A stretch of 64,000 bases of DNA from Caulobacter sp. Root1455 (GTDB lineage Bacteria > Pseudomonadota > Alphaproteobacteria > Caulobacterales > Caulobacteraceae), in NCBI RefSeq assembly GCF_001426905.1, contig NZ_LMFQ01000008.1, positions 304 through 64,303 on the forward strand. Direction: 5' to 3'. Shown here piece after piece: positions 16,501-26,070 of the stretch. The notes below the pieces were generated by a model. It made no database searches, was not told the origin of the DNA, and saw nothing but the letters and a program-made list of their open reading frames with translations. Made by a program: the position numbers and the translations under genes. Every line of letters begins with the position of its first letter. Position 1 is the stretch's first letter.

Positions 16501-17379
16501 ATGCTGATCATCGAGAACCTGACTCACGTCTACGCCAACGGCGTGAAAGCCCTCGACGAGGTCAGCCTGACGATACCGGGCGGCATGTACGGCCTGCTGG
16601 GCCCGAACGGCGCGGGCAAGTCGACCCTGATGCGCACCGTCGCCACGCTGCAGGCCCCGACGTCCGGCTATATCCGGTTCGGCGACATCGACGTGCTCAA
16701 GTCGCCCGACCAGCTGCGACGCACCCTGGGCTACCTGCCGCAGGACTTCGGCGTCTATCCGCGCGTTTCGGCCTACGACATGCTGGACCACATGGCGGTG
16801 CTGAAGGGGATCGCTCGGCCCAAGGAGCGCAAGGCGGTCGTCGAGAGCCTGCTCAACCAGGTCAATCTCTGGGACGTGCGCAAGAAGGCCATCGCCGGCT
16901 TCTCGGGCGGCATGCGCCAGCGGTTCGGCATCGCCCAGGCCCTGATCGGCGACCCGCGGCTGATCATCGTCGACGAACCCACCGCCGGCCTCGACCCCGA
17001 AGAGCGCAACCGCTTCCTCAACCTGCTGGCCGAGATCGGCGAGAACGTGGTGGTGATCCTGTCGACCCATATCGTCGAGGACGTCTCGGACCTGTGCCCG
17101 ACCATGGCGATCATCTGCGACGGACGCATCGTCAAGGAAGGCGCGCCGCGCGACCTGGTCGGCCAGCTTTCGGGCCGGATCTGGCGCAAGGTCATCGACA
17201 AGGCCGAGCTCGAGGCGGCCAAGACGCAGCACCAGGTCATCTCCACCCGCCTGCTGGGCGGCCGCACCGTGATCCATGTCCTGGCCGACCAGGATCCGGG
17301 CGACGGCTTCGCCCCGGTCGAGGGGGGGCTGGAGGACGTCTACTTCTCCACCCTGTCCAACACCCGTCGCGCGGCCTGA
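16501..17379 (+). CDS. ABC transporter ATP-binding protein
   Basis: The 292-residue ATPase has Walker A GPNGAGKST, signature FSGGMRQRFG, Walker B LIIVDEPTAGLDP and the switch His in STHIVED. The C-terminal extra domain (about 220-292) is typical of ABC-2 type exporters. Its partner is clearly the membrane protein encoded next. About 190 bp lie upstream and contain no further convincing gene, only a 25-codon open frame I do not call. Confidence 0.93.
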   Translation: MLIIENLTHVYANGVKALDEVSLTIPGGMYGLLGPNGAGKSTLMRTVATLQAPTSGYIRFGDIDVLKSPDQLRRTLGYLPQDFGVYPRVSAYDMLDHMAVLKGIARPKERKAVVESLLNQVNLWDVRKKAIAGFSGGMRQRFGIAQALIGDPRLIIVDEPTAGLDPEERNRFLNLLAEIGENVVVILSTHIVEDVSDLCPTMAIICDGRIVKEGAPRDLVGQLSGRIWRKVIDKAELEAAKTQHQVISTRLLGGRTVIHVLADQDPGDGFAPVEGGLEDVYFSTLSNTRRAA

Positions 17380-17389
17380 GGGCTCACGG

Positions 17390-20300
17390 ATGTTTGGCAA
17401 GATCGCCGGCTTCGAACTCCGCTACCAGCTGAAATCGCCCGTGTTCTGGGTGGTGGCGGTCATCTTCTTCCTGCTGACCTTCGGCGTCACCACGATCAGC
17501 CAGATCAGCATTGGCCTGGGCCCCAGCGACCATCGCAACGGCCCCTACGCCCTGGCCGAGAGCCACCTGATCTTCTCGCTGTTCTACATGTTCGTCACCA
17601 CGGCCTTCGTCTCGAACGTGGTGGTGCGCGACGACGAGACGGGCTTCGGGCCCATCCTGCGGGCCACGCGCCTGACCAAGTTCGACTATCTGTACGGCCG
17701 GTTCCTGGGCGCCTTCGCCGCCGCGGCGATCTCGTTCTTGGTCGTGCCGCTGGCGGTGTTCCTGGGCTCGCTGATGCCCTGGGTCGACAGCGAGCTCCTG
17801 GGACCCAATCGGCTGGACGCCTATGTGTTCGCCTATGTCGTCCTGGCCCTGCCGTCGCTGCTGCTGACCAGCGCGATGTTCTTCGCCCTGGCAACCGTCA
17901 CCCGCTCGATGATGTGGACCTATGTCGGCGTCATCGCCTTCATGGTGGTCTGGATCGTCGCCAACATCGCCCTGGGCAAGCCCGAGTTCGAACAGGCCTC
18001 CGCGCTGTGGGAGCCGCTGGGCACCGCCGCCTATGGTCTGGTCACCAAGTACTGGACGGCCAGCGAGCGCAACACCCTGATCCCGCCGGTCGCCGGCGCC
18101 CTGCTGTTCAACCGGGGCCTGGCGCTGGCCGCCTCCGCGGGCTTCCTGGTCCTGGCCTATAGCCTGTTCCGCTTCCAGTCCGCCGAACTTTCGGGCGCGC
18201 GTGTCGGCAAGCGCAAGGCCGCTTCGTCGTCCGAGGTCATGGCCGAGGCCCCGCCGTCCATGCCCGTGACCCGTGTCGCGCCGCGTTTCGACGCGGCCTG
18301 GGCCTGGGCCCAGCTGGTGGCTCGCACCCGGCTGGACATGGGCCAGGTGTTCAAGAGCCCGGCCTATTTCGTCCTGCTGGCCCTGGGCCTGGTCAACTGC
18401 GCCGGAGCCCTGTGGTTCGCCACCGACGTGGGGTCGTACGGCGGCGCGATCCGTCCGTTGACCCGGATGCTGTTGAGGCCCCTGGCCGGCTCGTTCAGCC
18501 TGATCCCGATGATCATCGCCATCTACTACGCCGGCGAGCTGGTCTGGCGCGAACGCGACCGCAAGACGCACGAGATCATCGACGCCGCCCCCGTCGCCGA
18601 CTGGGCCTTCGTCGCGCCCAAGGTGGCGGCCATCTCGCTGGTGCTGCTGTCGACCCTGGCGGTCAGCGTCCTGGCCGCGATCGTCAGCCAGCTGGCCCAC
18701 GGCTACTTCAATCTCGAACTCGACAAGTACCTGCTCTGGTATCTGCTGCCCCAGGCGGTCGACTGGATCCTGCTGGCCGTGCTGGCGGTCTTCCTGCAGG
18801 CCATCGCCGGCCACAAGTTCCTCGGTTTGGGCCTGATGGTGATCTACATCGTCAGCACCCTGACCTTCGTGAACCTCGGCTTCGAGCACAACCTCTACAA
18901 CTATGGCGGGGTCACCGACGTCCCGACCTCCGACATCAACCGGCTGGGCAAGTTCTGGATCGGCGCCTGGTGGTTCCGGCTCTACTGGACCGCCTTCGCC
19001 GTGGGCCTGGTGGTGCTGACCTACGCCCTCTGGCGACGGGGAACCGAGACCCGGCTCTGGCCGCGCTTGCGCCGCCTGCCGAGCCGCCTGACCGGCAAGG
19101 CCGGCCTCACCTTCGCGGTCGCCGCGGCGGTGTTCGTCGCCGCCGGCGGCTTCATCTATGTGAACACCAACGTCTGGAACGTCTATCGGACCAAGATCGA
19201 CAACGAGAAGTGGCAGGCCGACTACGAGAAGACCCTGCTGCGCTTCGAGAACACGCCGCAGCCGAAGATCGTGGCGATGAAGCTGGACGTCGATCTGCAC
19301 CCGCACGATCCGCGCGTGGACACCAAGGGCGTCTACACGCTGGAGAACCGCAGCGGTCAGATCCTCAAGGAAATCCACGTTCGCTTCGATCGCGACCTGA
19401 AGGTCCGCGGTCTGTCGATCGAGGGCGCCCGCTCCAAGCAGACCTTCGACCGCTTCAACTATCGGATCTTCGTATTCGACACGCCGATGAAGCCGGGCGA
19501 GCGGCGGATGATGAGCTTCATCACCGAGCGCGCTCAGAAGGGCTTCCGCAACCGGGGCGACGACACCCGGGTGGTCGACAACGGGACCTTCATCAACAAC
19601 ACCGAGATCGCGCCCACCCTGGGCATGAGCCGCGACGGCCTGCTGCAGGACCGCGCCAAGCGCCGCAAGTACGGCCTGCCGCCCGAGCGGCGCATCGCCA
19701 AGCTGGGCGACATCCCCAGCCGCCAGTTCAACGGCCTGCGTCACGACGCCGACTTCGTGTCTTCCGACATCACGGTGACGACCGAGATCGACCAGACGCC
19801 GATCGCGCCGGGCTACCAGGTGTCCGACCAGGTTCGCGGCGGCCGCCGCACGGCCCGCTTCGTCACCGAGGCGCCGATCCTGCCCTACATGTCGATCCAG
19901 TCGGCCCGCTACGCCGTCGCCCGCGACCGCTACAAGGGCGTCGACCTGGCGATCTATTACGACCCGCACCATCCGTGGAACATCGAGCGGATGAAGACCG
20001 GGATGAAGGCCTCGCTCGACTACTACCAGGCCAATTTCAGCCCCTACCAGTTCCGCCAGCTGCGGTTCCAGGAGTTCCCCGGCTACGCCGACTTCGCCCA
20101 GTCGTTCGCCAACACCATTCCGTGGTCGGAGAACCTGTTCTTCATCGCCAAGTACGACGATCCCGAGAAGATCGACATGGTCACCTATGTCGGGGCCCAC
20201 GAGATCGGCCACCAATGGTGGGCTCACCAGGTGATCGGCGCCGATCAGCAGGGCGGCGCCATGCTGAGCGAGACCTTCTCGCAATACTCGGCCCTGATGG

Positions 20301-20989
20301 TCATGAAGCGGATGTACGGCGAGGCCCAGATCCGCAAGTTCCTGAAGTTCGAACTGAACAGTTACCTGCGGGCCCGCGGCGGCGATCCCCTGGAGGAGCA
20401 GCCGCTGGCCCGGGTCGAGAGCCAGCCTTACGTCTATTATCGCAAGGGCTCGCTGGTCATGTACCGGCTGCAGCACGAGGTGGGCGAAGACACGGTGAAC
20501 CGGGCCCTGCGCAAGCTGATCGCCGACCACGCCTTCAAGGGCGCGCCCTATCCGACCTCGCTGGACTTTCTGGCCGCCCTGCGCGCCGAGGTTCCGGCCG
20601 ACAAGCAGGCGCTGATCACCGACCTGTTCGAGAAGATCACGCTCTACGACCTGAAGACCAAGACGGCGACCACGCGCAAGCTGCCCGACGGGCGGTTCGA
20701 AACCGTCCTGACGATCGAGGCCAAGAAGCTGTACGCCCAGGGTCGGGGCCAGGAGACCGCCGCGCCGCTGGACGAGGTGCTGGACGTCGGCCTGTTCACG
20801 ATGGAGCCCGGCAAGAAGGGCTTCGCGGAGGACAAGGTCGTGGCGTTCGAGCGTCGGCGGATTCGCTCGGGAACCCAGACCCTGACCTTCGTGACCAAGG
20901 TCGCGCCCAAGGTGGCGGGCGTGGACCCCTACAACATCGTCATCGACCGCAACGGCGACGACAACACCGCCAAGGTCACGGTGCGCTGA
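17390..20989 (+). CDS. ABC-2 permease fused to M1 family aminopeptidase
   Basis: A 1199-residue two-part protein. Roughly the first 600 residues hold about a dozen hydrophobic segments in two sets, like two fused ABC-2 permeases. The rest resembles M1 zinc aminopeptidases, with HEIGHQWW (His937, His941) and the third zinc ligand Glu in MLSETFSQY, 20 residues on. The classic GAMEN substrate motif is not evident. The ATG at 17390 follows the ATPase stop by ten bases; an in-frame start upstream would run into that gene. The peptidase half probably faces the periplasm. Such fusions are known in Proteobacteria and Bacteroidetes, but the substrate is unknown. Confidence 0.88.
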   Translation: MFGKIAGFELRYQLKSPVFWVVAVIFFLLTFGVTTISQISIGLGPSDHRNGPYALAESHLIFSLFYMFVTTAFVSNVVVRDDETGFGPILRATRLTKFDYLYGRFLGAFAAAAISFLVVPLAVFLGSLMPWVDSELLGPNRLDAYVFAYVVLALPSLLLTSAMFFALATVTRSMMWTYVGVIAFMVVWIVANIALGKPEFEQASALWEPLGTAAYGLVTKYWTASERNTLIPPVAGALLFNRGLALAASAGFLVLAYSLFRFQSAELSGARVGKRKAASSSEVMAEAPPSMPVTRVAPRFDAAWAWAQLVARTRLDMGQVFKSPAYFVLLALGLVNCAGALWFATDVGSYGGAIRPLTRMLLRPLAGSFSLIPMIIAIYYAGELVWRERDRKTHEIIDAAPVADWAFVAPKVAAISLVLLSTLAVSVLAAIVSQLAHGYFNLELDKYLLWYLLPQAVDWILLAVLAVFLQAIAGHKFLGLGLMVIYIVSTLTFVNLGFEHNLYNYGGVTDVPTSDINRLGKFWIGAWWFRLYWTAFAVGLVVLTYALWRRGTETRLWPRLRRLPSRLTGKAGLTFAVAAAVFVAAGGFIYVNTNVWNVYRTKIDNEKWQADYEKTLLRFENTPQPKIVAMKLDVDLHPHDPRVDTKGVYTLENRSGQILKEIHVRFDRDLKVRGLSIEGARSKQTFDRFNYRIFVFDTPMKPGERRMMSFITERAQKGFRNRGDDTRVVDNGTFINNTEIAPTLGMSRDGLLQDRAKRRKYGLPPERRIAKLGDIPSRQFNGLRHDADFVSSDITVTTEIDQTPIAPGYQVSDQVRGGRRTARFVTEAPILPYMSIQSARYAVARDRYKGVDLAIYYDPHHPWNIERMKTGMKASLDYYQANFSPYQFRQLRFQEFPGYADFAQSFANTIPWSENLFFIAKYDDPEKIDMVTYVGAHEIGHQWWAHQVIGADQQGGAMLSETFSQYSALMVMKRMYGEAQIRKFLKFELNSYLRARGGDPLEEQPLARVESQPYVYYRKGSLVMYRLQHEVGEDTVNRALRKLIADHAFKGAPYPTSLDFLAALRAEVPADKQALITDLFEKITLYDLKTKTATTRKLPDGRFETVLTIEAKKLYAQGRGQETAAPLDEVLDVGLFTMEPGKKGFAEDKVVAFERRRIRSGTQTLTFVTKVAPKVAGVDPYNIVIDRNGDDNTAKVTVR

Positions 20990-21023
20990 GGAAGCGCGAG
21001 CGCGGAAGCGGCGAGGAGGCGAC

Positions 21024-21449
21024 ATGGCCGACGACACAGCGCTGAAGCTCGACGCGGCCCAGCTGAACGCCTTCCTCGCCAGGGCCTTTCCGGAGGCGGG
21101 GGCGCAGCTTCCCGAGGTGGTCGAGGCCGAGCCTGGGCGGGTGCTGGTGCGGCAGGCCTTCGCCAGCCGGGCGCTGCGGCCGGGCGGGCTGATCTCGGGG
21201 CCGACCCAGATGGCCATGGCCGACACCGCGGCCTATGCGGTGATCCTGGCCCATATCGGCGAGGTGGCGATGGCGGTGACCACGTCCCTGACCATCCATT
21301 TCCTGCGCGGCGCCAAGCCGGGCGAGCTCTACGCCGAGGGGACCCTGCTCAAGCTGGGCCGCCGGATCGCCACGGTCGACGTGCTGATCTGGTCGGAATC
21401 GCGCGAGCGAGCCGCCGCCAAGGCGACGGTCGCCTACGCGATTCCGTAG
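21024..21449 (+). CDS. PaaI-type hotdog thioesterase
   Basis: A 141-residue single-domain hotdog protein. The GLISGPTQMAMADTAAYAVILA helix and the AVTTSLTIHFLRGA strand match the PaaI/YbgC-like thioesterase group, where the Asp in MAD polarises water to hydrolyse acyl-CoA thioesters. The substrate cannot be told. The gene begins 34 bp after the ABC/M1 gene and may be cotranscribed. A GC-rich hairpin (21455-21476, without a T tract) separates it from the convergent DUF4142 gene. Confidence 0.8.
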   Translation: MADDTALKLDAAQLNAFLARAFPEAGAQLPEVVEAEPGRVLVRQAFASRALRPGGLISGPTQMAMADTAAYAVILAHIGEVAMAVTTSLTIHFLRGAKPGELYAEGTLLKLGRRIATVDVLIWSESRERAAAKATVAYAIP

Positions 21450-21490
21450 ATCGAGGAGCGCGCTCGCGCGCGCTCCGGAACCAGACTTGG

Positions 21491-22090
21491 CTAGTGGACG
21501 AAGCCCTTCTTCAGGCCTTCGGCCTCGTTCAGGTGCTCCTGCACGGCCGGGGCCGTGGCGGCGGCGAAGGCCTTGATGGCCGCGGTGTCGCCGTCCTGGG
21601 CGTAGCGCTGCATCAGGTTCAGGGCCGCCTGGTGGACGTCGACCTGGTCGTCGGCATAGGTCTTGTCGAAGTCTTCGTTGCTGGCCTTGTTGAGGTCGTC
21701 CAGCTTGTCCTGCAGGTCGGCCGGCAGGGCGGTCGGCGGGGTCAGGGCCGCGCCCGAGGCGGCGATGGCGGCCTTCAGGTCCTCGGTGGTCTTGGTGTGG
21801 GCCTTTTCCATCATCGCGGCGAACTTCTTCACCTCGGCGTTGGTCGAGCGCTTGGCCGCGACCTTGGCGGCTTCGATTTCGTACATGTCGGTGGCGGCGG
21901 CCTTCTCGACGAAGGTGGCGGCCTTGGTTTCGTCCGACGGGGTCGGGACGGTGGCCGACGGGTTGGCGTCCGGGGTGGCGGCCTGTTCGGCCGGGGTGGC
22001 GGCGCCCTTGGTCTCGTCGGGTTTCTGGTTGCAGGCGGCGACGCTGAGGGCGGCGATGGCGGCGCCGACGATGAGAAGCTTACGAGTCAT
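21491..22090 (-). CDS. DUF4142 lipoprotein
   Basis: The 199-residue product has a lipoprotein signal (MTRKLLIVGAAIAALSVAAC) whose Cys20 would be lipidated. An Ala/Pro/Thr-rich spacer follows to about residue 55. The helical DUF4142 domain comes next (FVEKAAATDMYEIEAAKVAA and YADDQVDVHQAALNLM). DUF4142 proteins are ferritin-like four-helix bundles of unknown function, often in envelope or stress contexts. It is likely anchored in the periplasm or outer membrane. Confidence 0.85.
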   Translation of the reverse strand: MTRKLLIVGAAIAALSVAACNQKPDETKGAATPAEQAATPDANPSATVPTPSDETKAATFVEKAAATDMYEIEAAKVAAKRSTNAEVKKFAAMMEKAHTKTTEDLKAAIAASGAALTPPTALPADLQDKLDDLNKASNEDFDKTYADDQVDVHQAALNLMQRYAQDGDTAAIKAFAAATAPAVQEHLNEAEGLKKGFVH

Positions 22091-22212
22091 GGCTTTCTTT
22101 CCCTGCGCGTTTTTCTAGAACATTGAAGCTGTTCGGCGCCGCGCAGCGCCGAGGTGGCATAGAGAACTTCACGCACCCGTGATGGGTTCCGTGATCGCCG
22201 GGAGAGAAACGC

Positions 22213-23409
22213 ATGGCCGAAGCGCCGCTGAACGGCCTGCGGGTGATCGAGATGGGCTCGCTGATCGCGGGACCGTTCTGCGGCCAGGTGTTGGGCGATT
22301 TCGGCGCGGAGGTCATCAAGCTGGAGGACCCCAAGGCCGGCGACCCGATGCGCCAGTGGGGCCGCACCAAGCCCAAGGGCCATTCGCCCTGGTGGCCGGT
22401 GATCGGCCGCAACAAGAGCTCGGTGACCCTGGATCTGCGCGCGCCCGAGGGCCGTGACGTCGCCCGCGCCCTGATCGCCAAGGCCGACGTCGTGGTCGAG
22501 AACTTCCGGCCCGGCACGCTGGAAAAGTGGGGCATGGGCTATGACGACCTGGCCAGGACCAATCCCGGCCTGGTGATGGCCCGCGTCTCGGGCTTCGGCC
22601 AGACCGGCCCCTATTCGCACCGCGCCGGCTACGCTCTGATCGGCGAGGCCATGGGCGGCCTGCGCCACATCACCGGCGAGCCCGACCGGCCGCCGGCGAG
22701 GGCGGGCATCTCGATCGGCGACAGCCTGGCCGGCCTCAACGCCGCCCTGGGCGTGATGATGGCCCTCCACGCCCGCCAGCGCACCGGCAAGGGCCAGGTG
22801 GTCGACGCGGCGATCTACGAGAGCGTGCTGACGGTGATGGAGAACCTGATCACCGAATACGACCTGTCGGGCTATGTGCGCGAACGTTCCGGCGCGATCC
22901 TGCCGGGCATCGCCCCGTCCAACGTCTATCCCACCCGCGGCGGAGAGCTGATCCTGATCGGCGCCAACCAGGACACCCTGTTCAAGCGCCTGTGCGAGGC
23001 GATGGGCCGGCCGGAACTGGCGACCGACGAGCGCTACCGCGATCACGCGGCAAGAGGACGAAACCAGCTGCAGCTGGACGCCACGATCGCCGGCTGGACG
23101 GTCGAGCACGACATCGAGACCCTGCTGCCGCTGCTGGAGGACGCCGGGCTGGCCGTCGGCCGGGTCTATCGCGCGCCCGACATGCTGAAGGACCCGCAAT
23201 TCGCCGCCCGCGAGTCGATCGTCGAGGTCGCCCACCCGGTGTTCGGCACGGTGAAGATGCAGAACGCCTTTCCCAAGCTGTCCGACACCCCCGGCGGCGT
23301 CCGCTGGCCGGGACCGGCCCTGGGCGAGCATACCGACGCGGTGCTGAGCGCGGTGGCCGGACTGTCGAGCGAGGCGATCACCAAGCTGCGGGCCAAGGGA
23401 GTGATCTAG
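22213..23409 (+). CDS. CaiB/BaiF family (class III) CoA transferase
   Basis: A 398-residue class III CoA transferase. Start MAEAPLNGLRVIEMGSLIAGPFCGQVLGDFGAEVIK (shown over two motifs) is the family opening; ENFRPGTLEKWG and ARVSGFGQTGPYSHRAGYAL are further signatures. The catalytic Asp is expected just after this point, but I did not place it with certainty. The enzyme moves CoA between organic acids through a mixed anhydride intermediate. The donor and acceptor are not deducible. The GFA gene follows after a single base and is probably cotranscribed. Confidence 0.9.
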   Translation: MAEAPLNGLRVIEMGSLIAGPFCGQVLGDFGAEVIKLEDPKAGDPMRQWGRTKPKGHSPWWPVIGRNKSSVTLDLRAPEGRDVARALIAKADVVVENFRPGTLEKWGMGYDDLARTNPGLVMARVSGFGQTGPYSHRAGYALIGEAMGGLRHITGEPDRPPARAGISIGDSLAGLNAALGVMMALHARQRTGKGQVVDAAIYESVLTVMENLITEYDLSGYVRERSGAILPGIAPSNVYPTRGGELILIGANQDTLFKRLCEAMGRPELATDERYRDHAARGRNQLQLDATIAGWTVEHDIETLLPLLEDAGLAVGRVYRAPDMLKDPQFAARESIVEVAHPVFGTVKMQNAFPKLSDTPGGVRWPGPALGEHTDAVLSAVAGLSSEAITKLRAKGVI

Positions 23410-23410
23410 G

Positions 23411-23827
23411 ATGGACGACCAGACCCTCTATACCGGCGGCTGCCTCTGCGGGGCCTTGCGCTACGAGGCGCGGGGCAAGCCGCTGTACATGGGCCACTGC
23501 TACTGCGCCGACTGTCGCAAGGCCTCGGGCTCGGGCTTCATCCCGTTCATGGCCTTCGCCGCCGCCGACCTGACCTTCAGCGCCCCGACCAGGACCTTCA
23601 CCTGCGTGTCGGCGCGGGGCAGCGACGCGGTGCGCAATTCCTGCCCGACCTGCGCCAGCCTGGTGTTCGGCGGGCCGGTGGGCCAGACCGACTCCCACAC
23701 GATCTATGCCGGCTCGCTGGACGACCCGTCGCTCTTCCACCCGGCCGTGGCGATCTTCGTCAAGGGCCGGCCGGACTGGGCGGTGATCCCCGAAGGGCTC
23801 GAAGCGTTCGACGGATTGCCGGATTGA
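23411..23827 (+). CDS. GFA family zinc-binding protein
   Basis: The 138-residue product has the GFA/CENP-V fold signature: GGCLCGALRYEARG, then GHCYCADCRKASGSGF, then NSCPTCASLVFGG. The cysteines bind two zinc ions. The family founder was proposed to react formaldehyde with glutathione, but most members have no proven activity. It lies immediately after a CoA transferase gene, with which it shares a transcript by position. A palindromic element follows. Confidence 0.87.
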   Translation: MDDQTLYTGGCLCGALRYEARGKPLYMGHCYCADCRKASGSGFIPFMAFAAADLTFSAPTRTFTCVSARGSDAVRNSCPTCASLVFGGPVGQTDSHTIYAGSLDDPSLFHPAVAIFVKGRPDWAVIPEGLEAFDGLPD

Positions 23828-23953
23828 GGGTCCCCCCTGTGGGGGAGATGTCGGCGAAGCCGACGGTGGGGGGGAGTGGATGGCAAACGCCACATCCCGG
23901 TCGGTCCTAAAACTCCCCCATCGGCCTTCGGCGGCCTCCCCGCGGGGAGAGGG
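23828..23953. repeat. Palindromic intergenic element, family 1, copy 2
   Basis: This copy has the arms TCCCCCCTGTGGGGGAGATGTCGGCGAAG and, in inverse, CGGCCTTCGGCGGCCTCCCC. It is more diverged than copies 1 and 4. It separates the convergent GFA and histidine kinase genes. Confidence 0.8.
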
Positions 23954-23958
23954 CCGTT

Positions 23959-25872
23959 CTAGCGCCCTGTCACCGACGCCAGCGCCCGGGCGATCTGGTG
24001 GACGTTGTAGGGCTTTCGGACGATCGGGGCGTCGAAGCCCATCGGGGCGGCCTTGTCGGCGTAGCCGGTGGCGAACACGAAGGGCCGGCCTTCGCGGCGC
24101 AGGATCTCGGCGACCGGGGCCACCGACTGGCCGTTGAGGTCGGCGTCCAGGACGGCGGCGTCGAAGGTCAGCTCCAGCATCTGCAGGGCCTCGGACAGCT
24201 CGGCCGCGCAGCCGACCACTTCCACGCCGGAATCTTCCAGCCCGGCCTCCAGTTCCATGGCCAACAGCAGGGAGTCCTCGACGATCAGCACCTTCAGCCC
24301 CGCGATGTCGCCGGCCTTGAAACTGTCGTCCCCGCCGCCGACGGTCTCGACGATGCGGGCGTCGGGGGCCTCGACCGGTTCGGGTTCCGGCTCGTCGACC
24401 AGGGCGTCGGCGGCGCCGTGGATCATCGCCGTGACGCCGCTGCGCTTGTATTCGATGGTCGCCCGACCGCCCAGCTCGCGGCCGACCACGTCCTCGATCA
24501 GCGTCATGCCGAAGCCGCGGACGTCGGGCGGCGAGGTCATCGGCCCGCCGGTCTCCAGCCATTCCAGATTGAAGCCGCCGCCAGGCGCTTCGCGCCAGAC
24601 CACCTCGACCCGGCCGCTCTCGACCGACAGCGATCCGTACTTCACGGCGTTGACGGCCAGCTCGTGCAGGGTCAGCGACAGGGCCGCGGCCGCCCGGGGC
24701 GTCAGGAACAGCTCCGGCCCGTCCCAGCGGGTCTGGTTGGGGGCCACGCCCCCCAGTTCGGCGGCGGCGATCCGGGCCAGGGTGGCGCCGCGCCAACGCG
24801 CGGCGCTCAGCAGGTCGTGGGCCGAACTCATCGACTTGAGCCGGCCGTTGAAAGCCTTGAGGAAACCATCCAGCGACGAGGCCTTGCGGGCCGATTGGCC
24901 GGCCACCGACTGCACGACGGCCAGGATGTTCTTGATGCGGTGGTCCAGCTCGGTGAGCAGGTTCTCGCGCTGGTCGTCGGCGTCCTTGCGGGCTGTGATG
25001 TCCTGGACCACGCCGATCAGCCGCAGCGGCTTGCCGGCGGCGTCCTTGACCAGCAGGCCGGCCACGCTGTTCCAGATCACCCGGTTCGGATCAGACGACA
25101 CCCGCCGGAACTCGACCTCGTAGCGTCCCTGGCTCCTCAGCTGGGCCTGGACCTCGGCGCGGATCGCCTCGCGCTCGTCGGGGTGCACGAAGGCGTACAG
25201 GGTCTCGCCGCCCTGGGCGGGCGCGAGGCCTTCGGGAACCTCGGTGATGCGGGCCATCCGCGCGCTGATCCGCACGGTGTCGGTCACCATGTCCCATACG
25301 AACTCGCCGAGGTTGGCGGCGTGCAGGGCCAGGGCGATCCGATCGCTGTCCAGCGTGCGCTCGGCGACGTTGCGCGCCGTTTCAGCATCGTGCAGCAGTT
25401 CTTCCATCGCCAGGGCGGCGAGGTCGGCCAGGGCGTCGGTCAGTCCGATGTCGACGCCGTCCCGGGGGAGGGTGTCCTCGACGGTCAGCAGGCCAACGAT
25501 CTCCCCCGATGGCGTCTTCAGCGGCGCGCAGGCGAAAAACCGACTGTCGGCGCACCAGGGACGCAAGGTCTGGTCCGGCGCCCCGGCGAGGTCCGGCTGC
25601 GAGACCACGCCGTCTTCGCGCAGGCGTTCGGTCAGGCCGGGAGGACGGGGCTCCTCGTCATGGTCGAAGCCGACCTTGGCCTTCAACCAGACGCGGTCCT
25701 TGCCGATCAGGCGGATCGCCGCCCGCGGGGCGCTGAACAAGCGTGAGGCCAGGCGGACGATTCGATCGAACCGGGGGTCGGCCGGGTCGCCGTCGAAGGC
25801 GCGAAGGGCGTCGAGGGCGCGCAGCCGCCGCGCCTCTTGATCATCTGCCAGCGTTCCGCCCGCATCGTCCAT
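23959..25872 (-). CDS. Hybrid HWE-type sensor histidine kinase (GAF-PAS-HWE-REC)
   Basis: A 637-residue soluble kinase. A GAF domain (about 25-165) precedes a PAS/PAC module (about 180-300). The HisKA_2/HWE core has phospho-acceptor LDHRIKNILAVVQS, the LHELAVNAVKYGSL N-box, and GFGMTLIEDVVGRELGG. The C-terminal receiver (from KVLIVEDSLLLAMELE) has its phosphorylatable Asp in AVLDADLNG. No membrane segment is seen, so it senses a cytoplasmic signal. HWE kinases often feed PhyR-type stress responses, and phyR is 5.4 kb away, but a link is only inferred. The ATG at 25872 is chosen; the open frame extends 150 codons further without family similarity. Confidence 0.87.
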   Translation of the reverse strand: MDDAGGTLADDQEARRLRALDALRAFDGDPADPRFDRIVRLASRLFSAPRAAIRLIGKDRVWLKAKVGFDHDEEPRPPGLTERLREDGVVSQPDLAGAPDQTLRPWCADSRFFACAPLKTPSGEIVGLLTVEDTLPRDGVDIGLTDALADLAALAMEELLHDAETARNVAERTLDSDRIALALHAANLGEFVWDMVTDTVRISARMARITEVPEGLAPAQGGETLYAFVHPDEREAIRAEVQAQLRSQGRYEVEFRRVSSDPNRVIWNSVAGLLVKDAAGKPLRLIGVVQDITARKDADDQRENLLTELDHRIKNILAVVQSVAGQSARKASSLDGFLKAFNGRLKSMSSAHDLLSAARWRGATLARIAAAELGGVAPNQTRWDGPELFLTPRAAAALSLTLHELAVNAVKYGSLSVESGRVEVVWREAPGGGFNLEWLETGGPMTSPPDVRGFGMTLIEDVVGRELGGRATIEYKRSGVTAMIHGAADALVDEPEPEPVEAPDARIVETVGGGDDSFKAGDIAGLKVLIVEDSLLLAMELEAGLEDSGVEVVGCAAELSEALQMLELTFDAAVLDADLNGQSVAPVAEILRREGRPFVFATGYADKAAPMGFDAPIVRKPYNVHQIARALASVTGR

Positions 25873-25980
25873 GATTCGAACATAGACCGGGTTCGCGCAG
25901 GGCGCGAGATCGATAAAGACGACGTCCCTCCCCGCGACCGAAGATCCCCTGTGGTGAAGCTTCGACCTTGAGGCTACAAT

Positions 25981-26006
25981 GGAACTTGTCGCCTCGGCTT
26001 TGCGTT
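25981..26006 (+). promoter_or_regulatory. SigT (EcfG) promoter for the DUF883 operon
   Basis: GGAAC at 25981-25985 and CGTT at 26003-26006 are spaced by 17 bases, matching the SigT consensus. The first gene starts about 65 bases downstream. Confidence 0.75.
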
Positions 26007-26070
26007 GTGCGGGCGCAGCTTCGCGCTGCCCGCCCCCAACAAGAACCGAGCCCGCGAACCGGAGATTCTC

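Noticed and set aside
17384..21226. A 1280-codon open frame on the reverse strand
   Set aside because: Antisense shadow of the permease/M1 gene with low-complexity composition.
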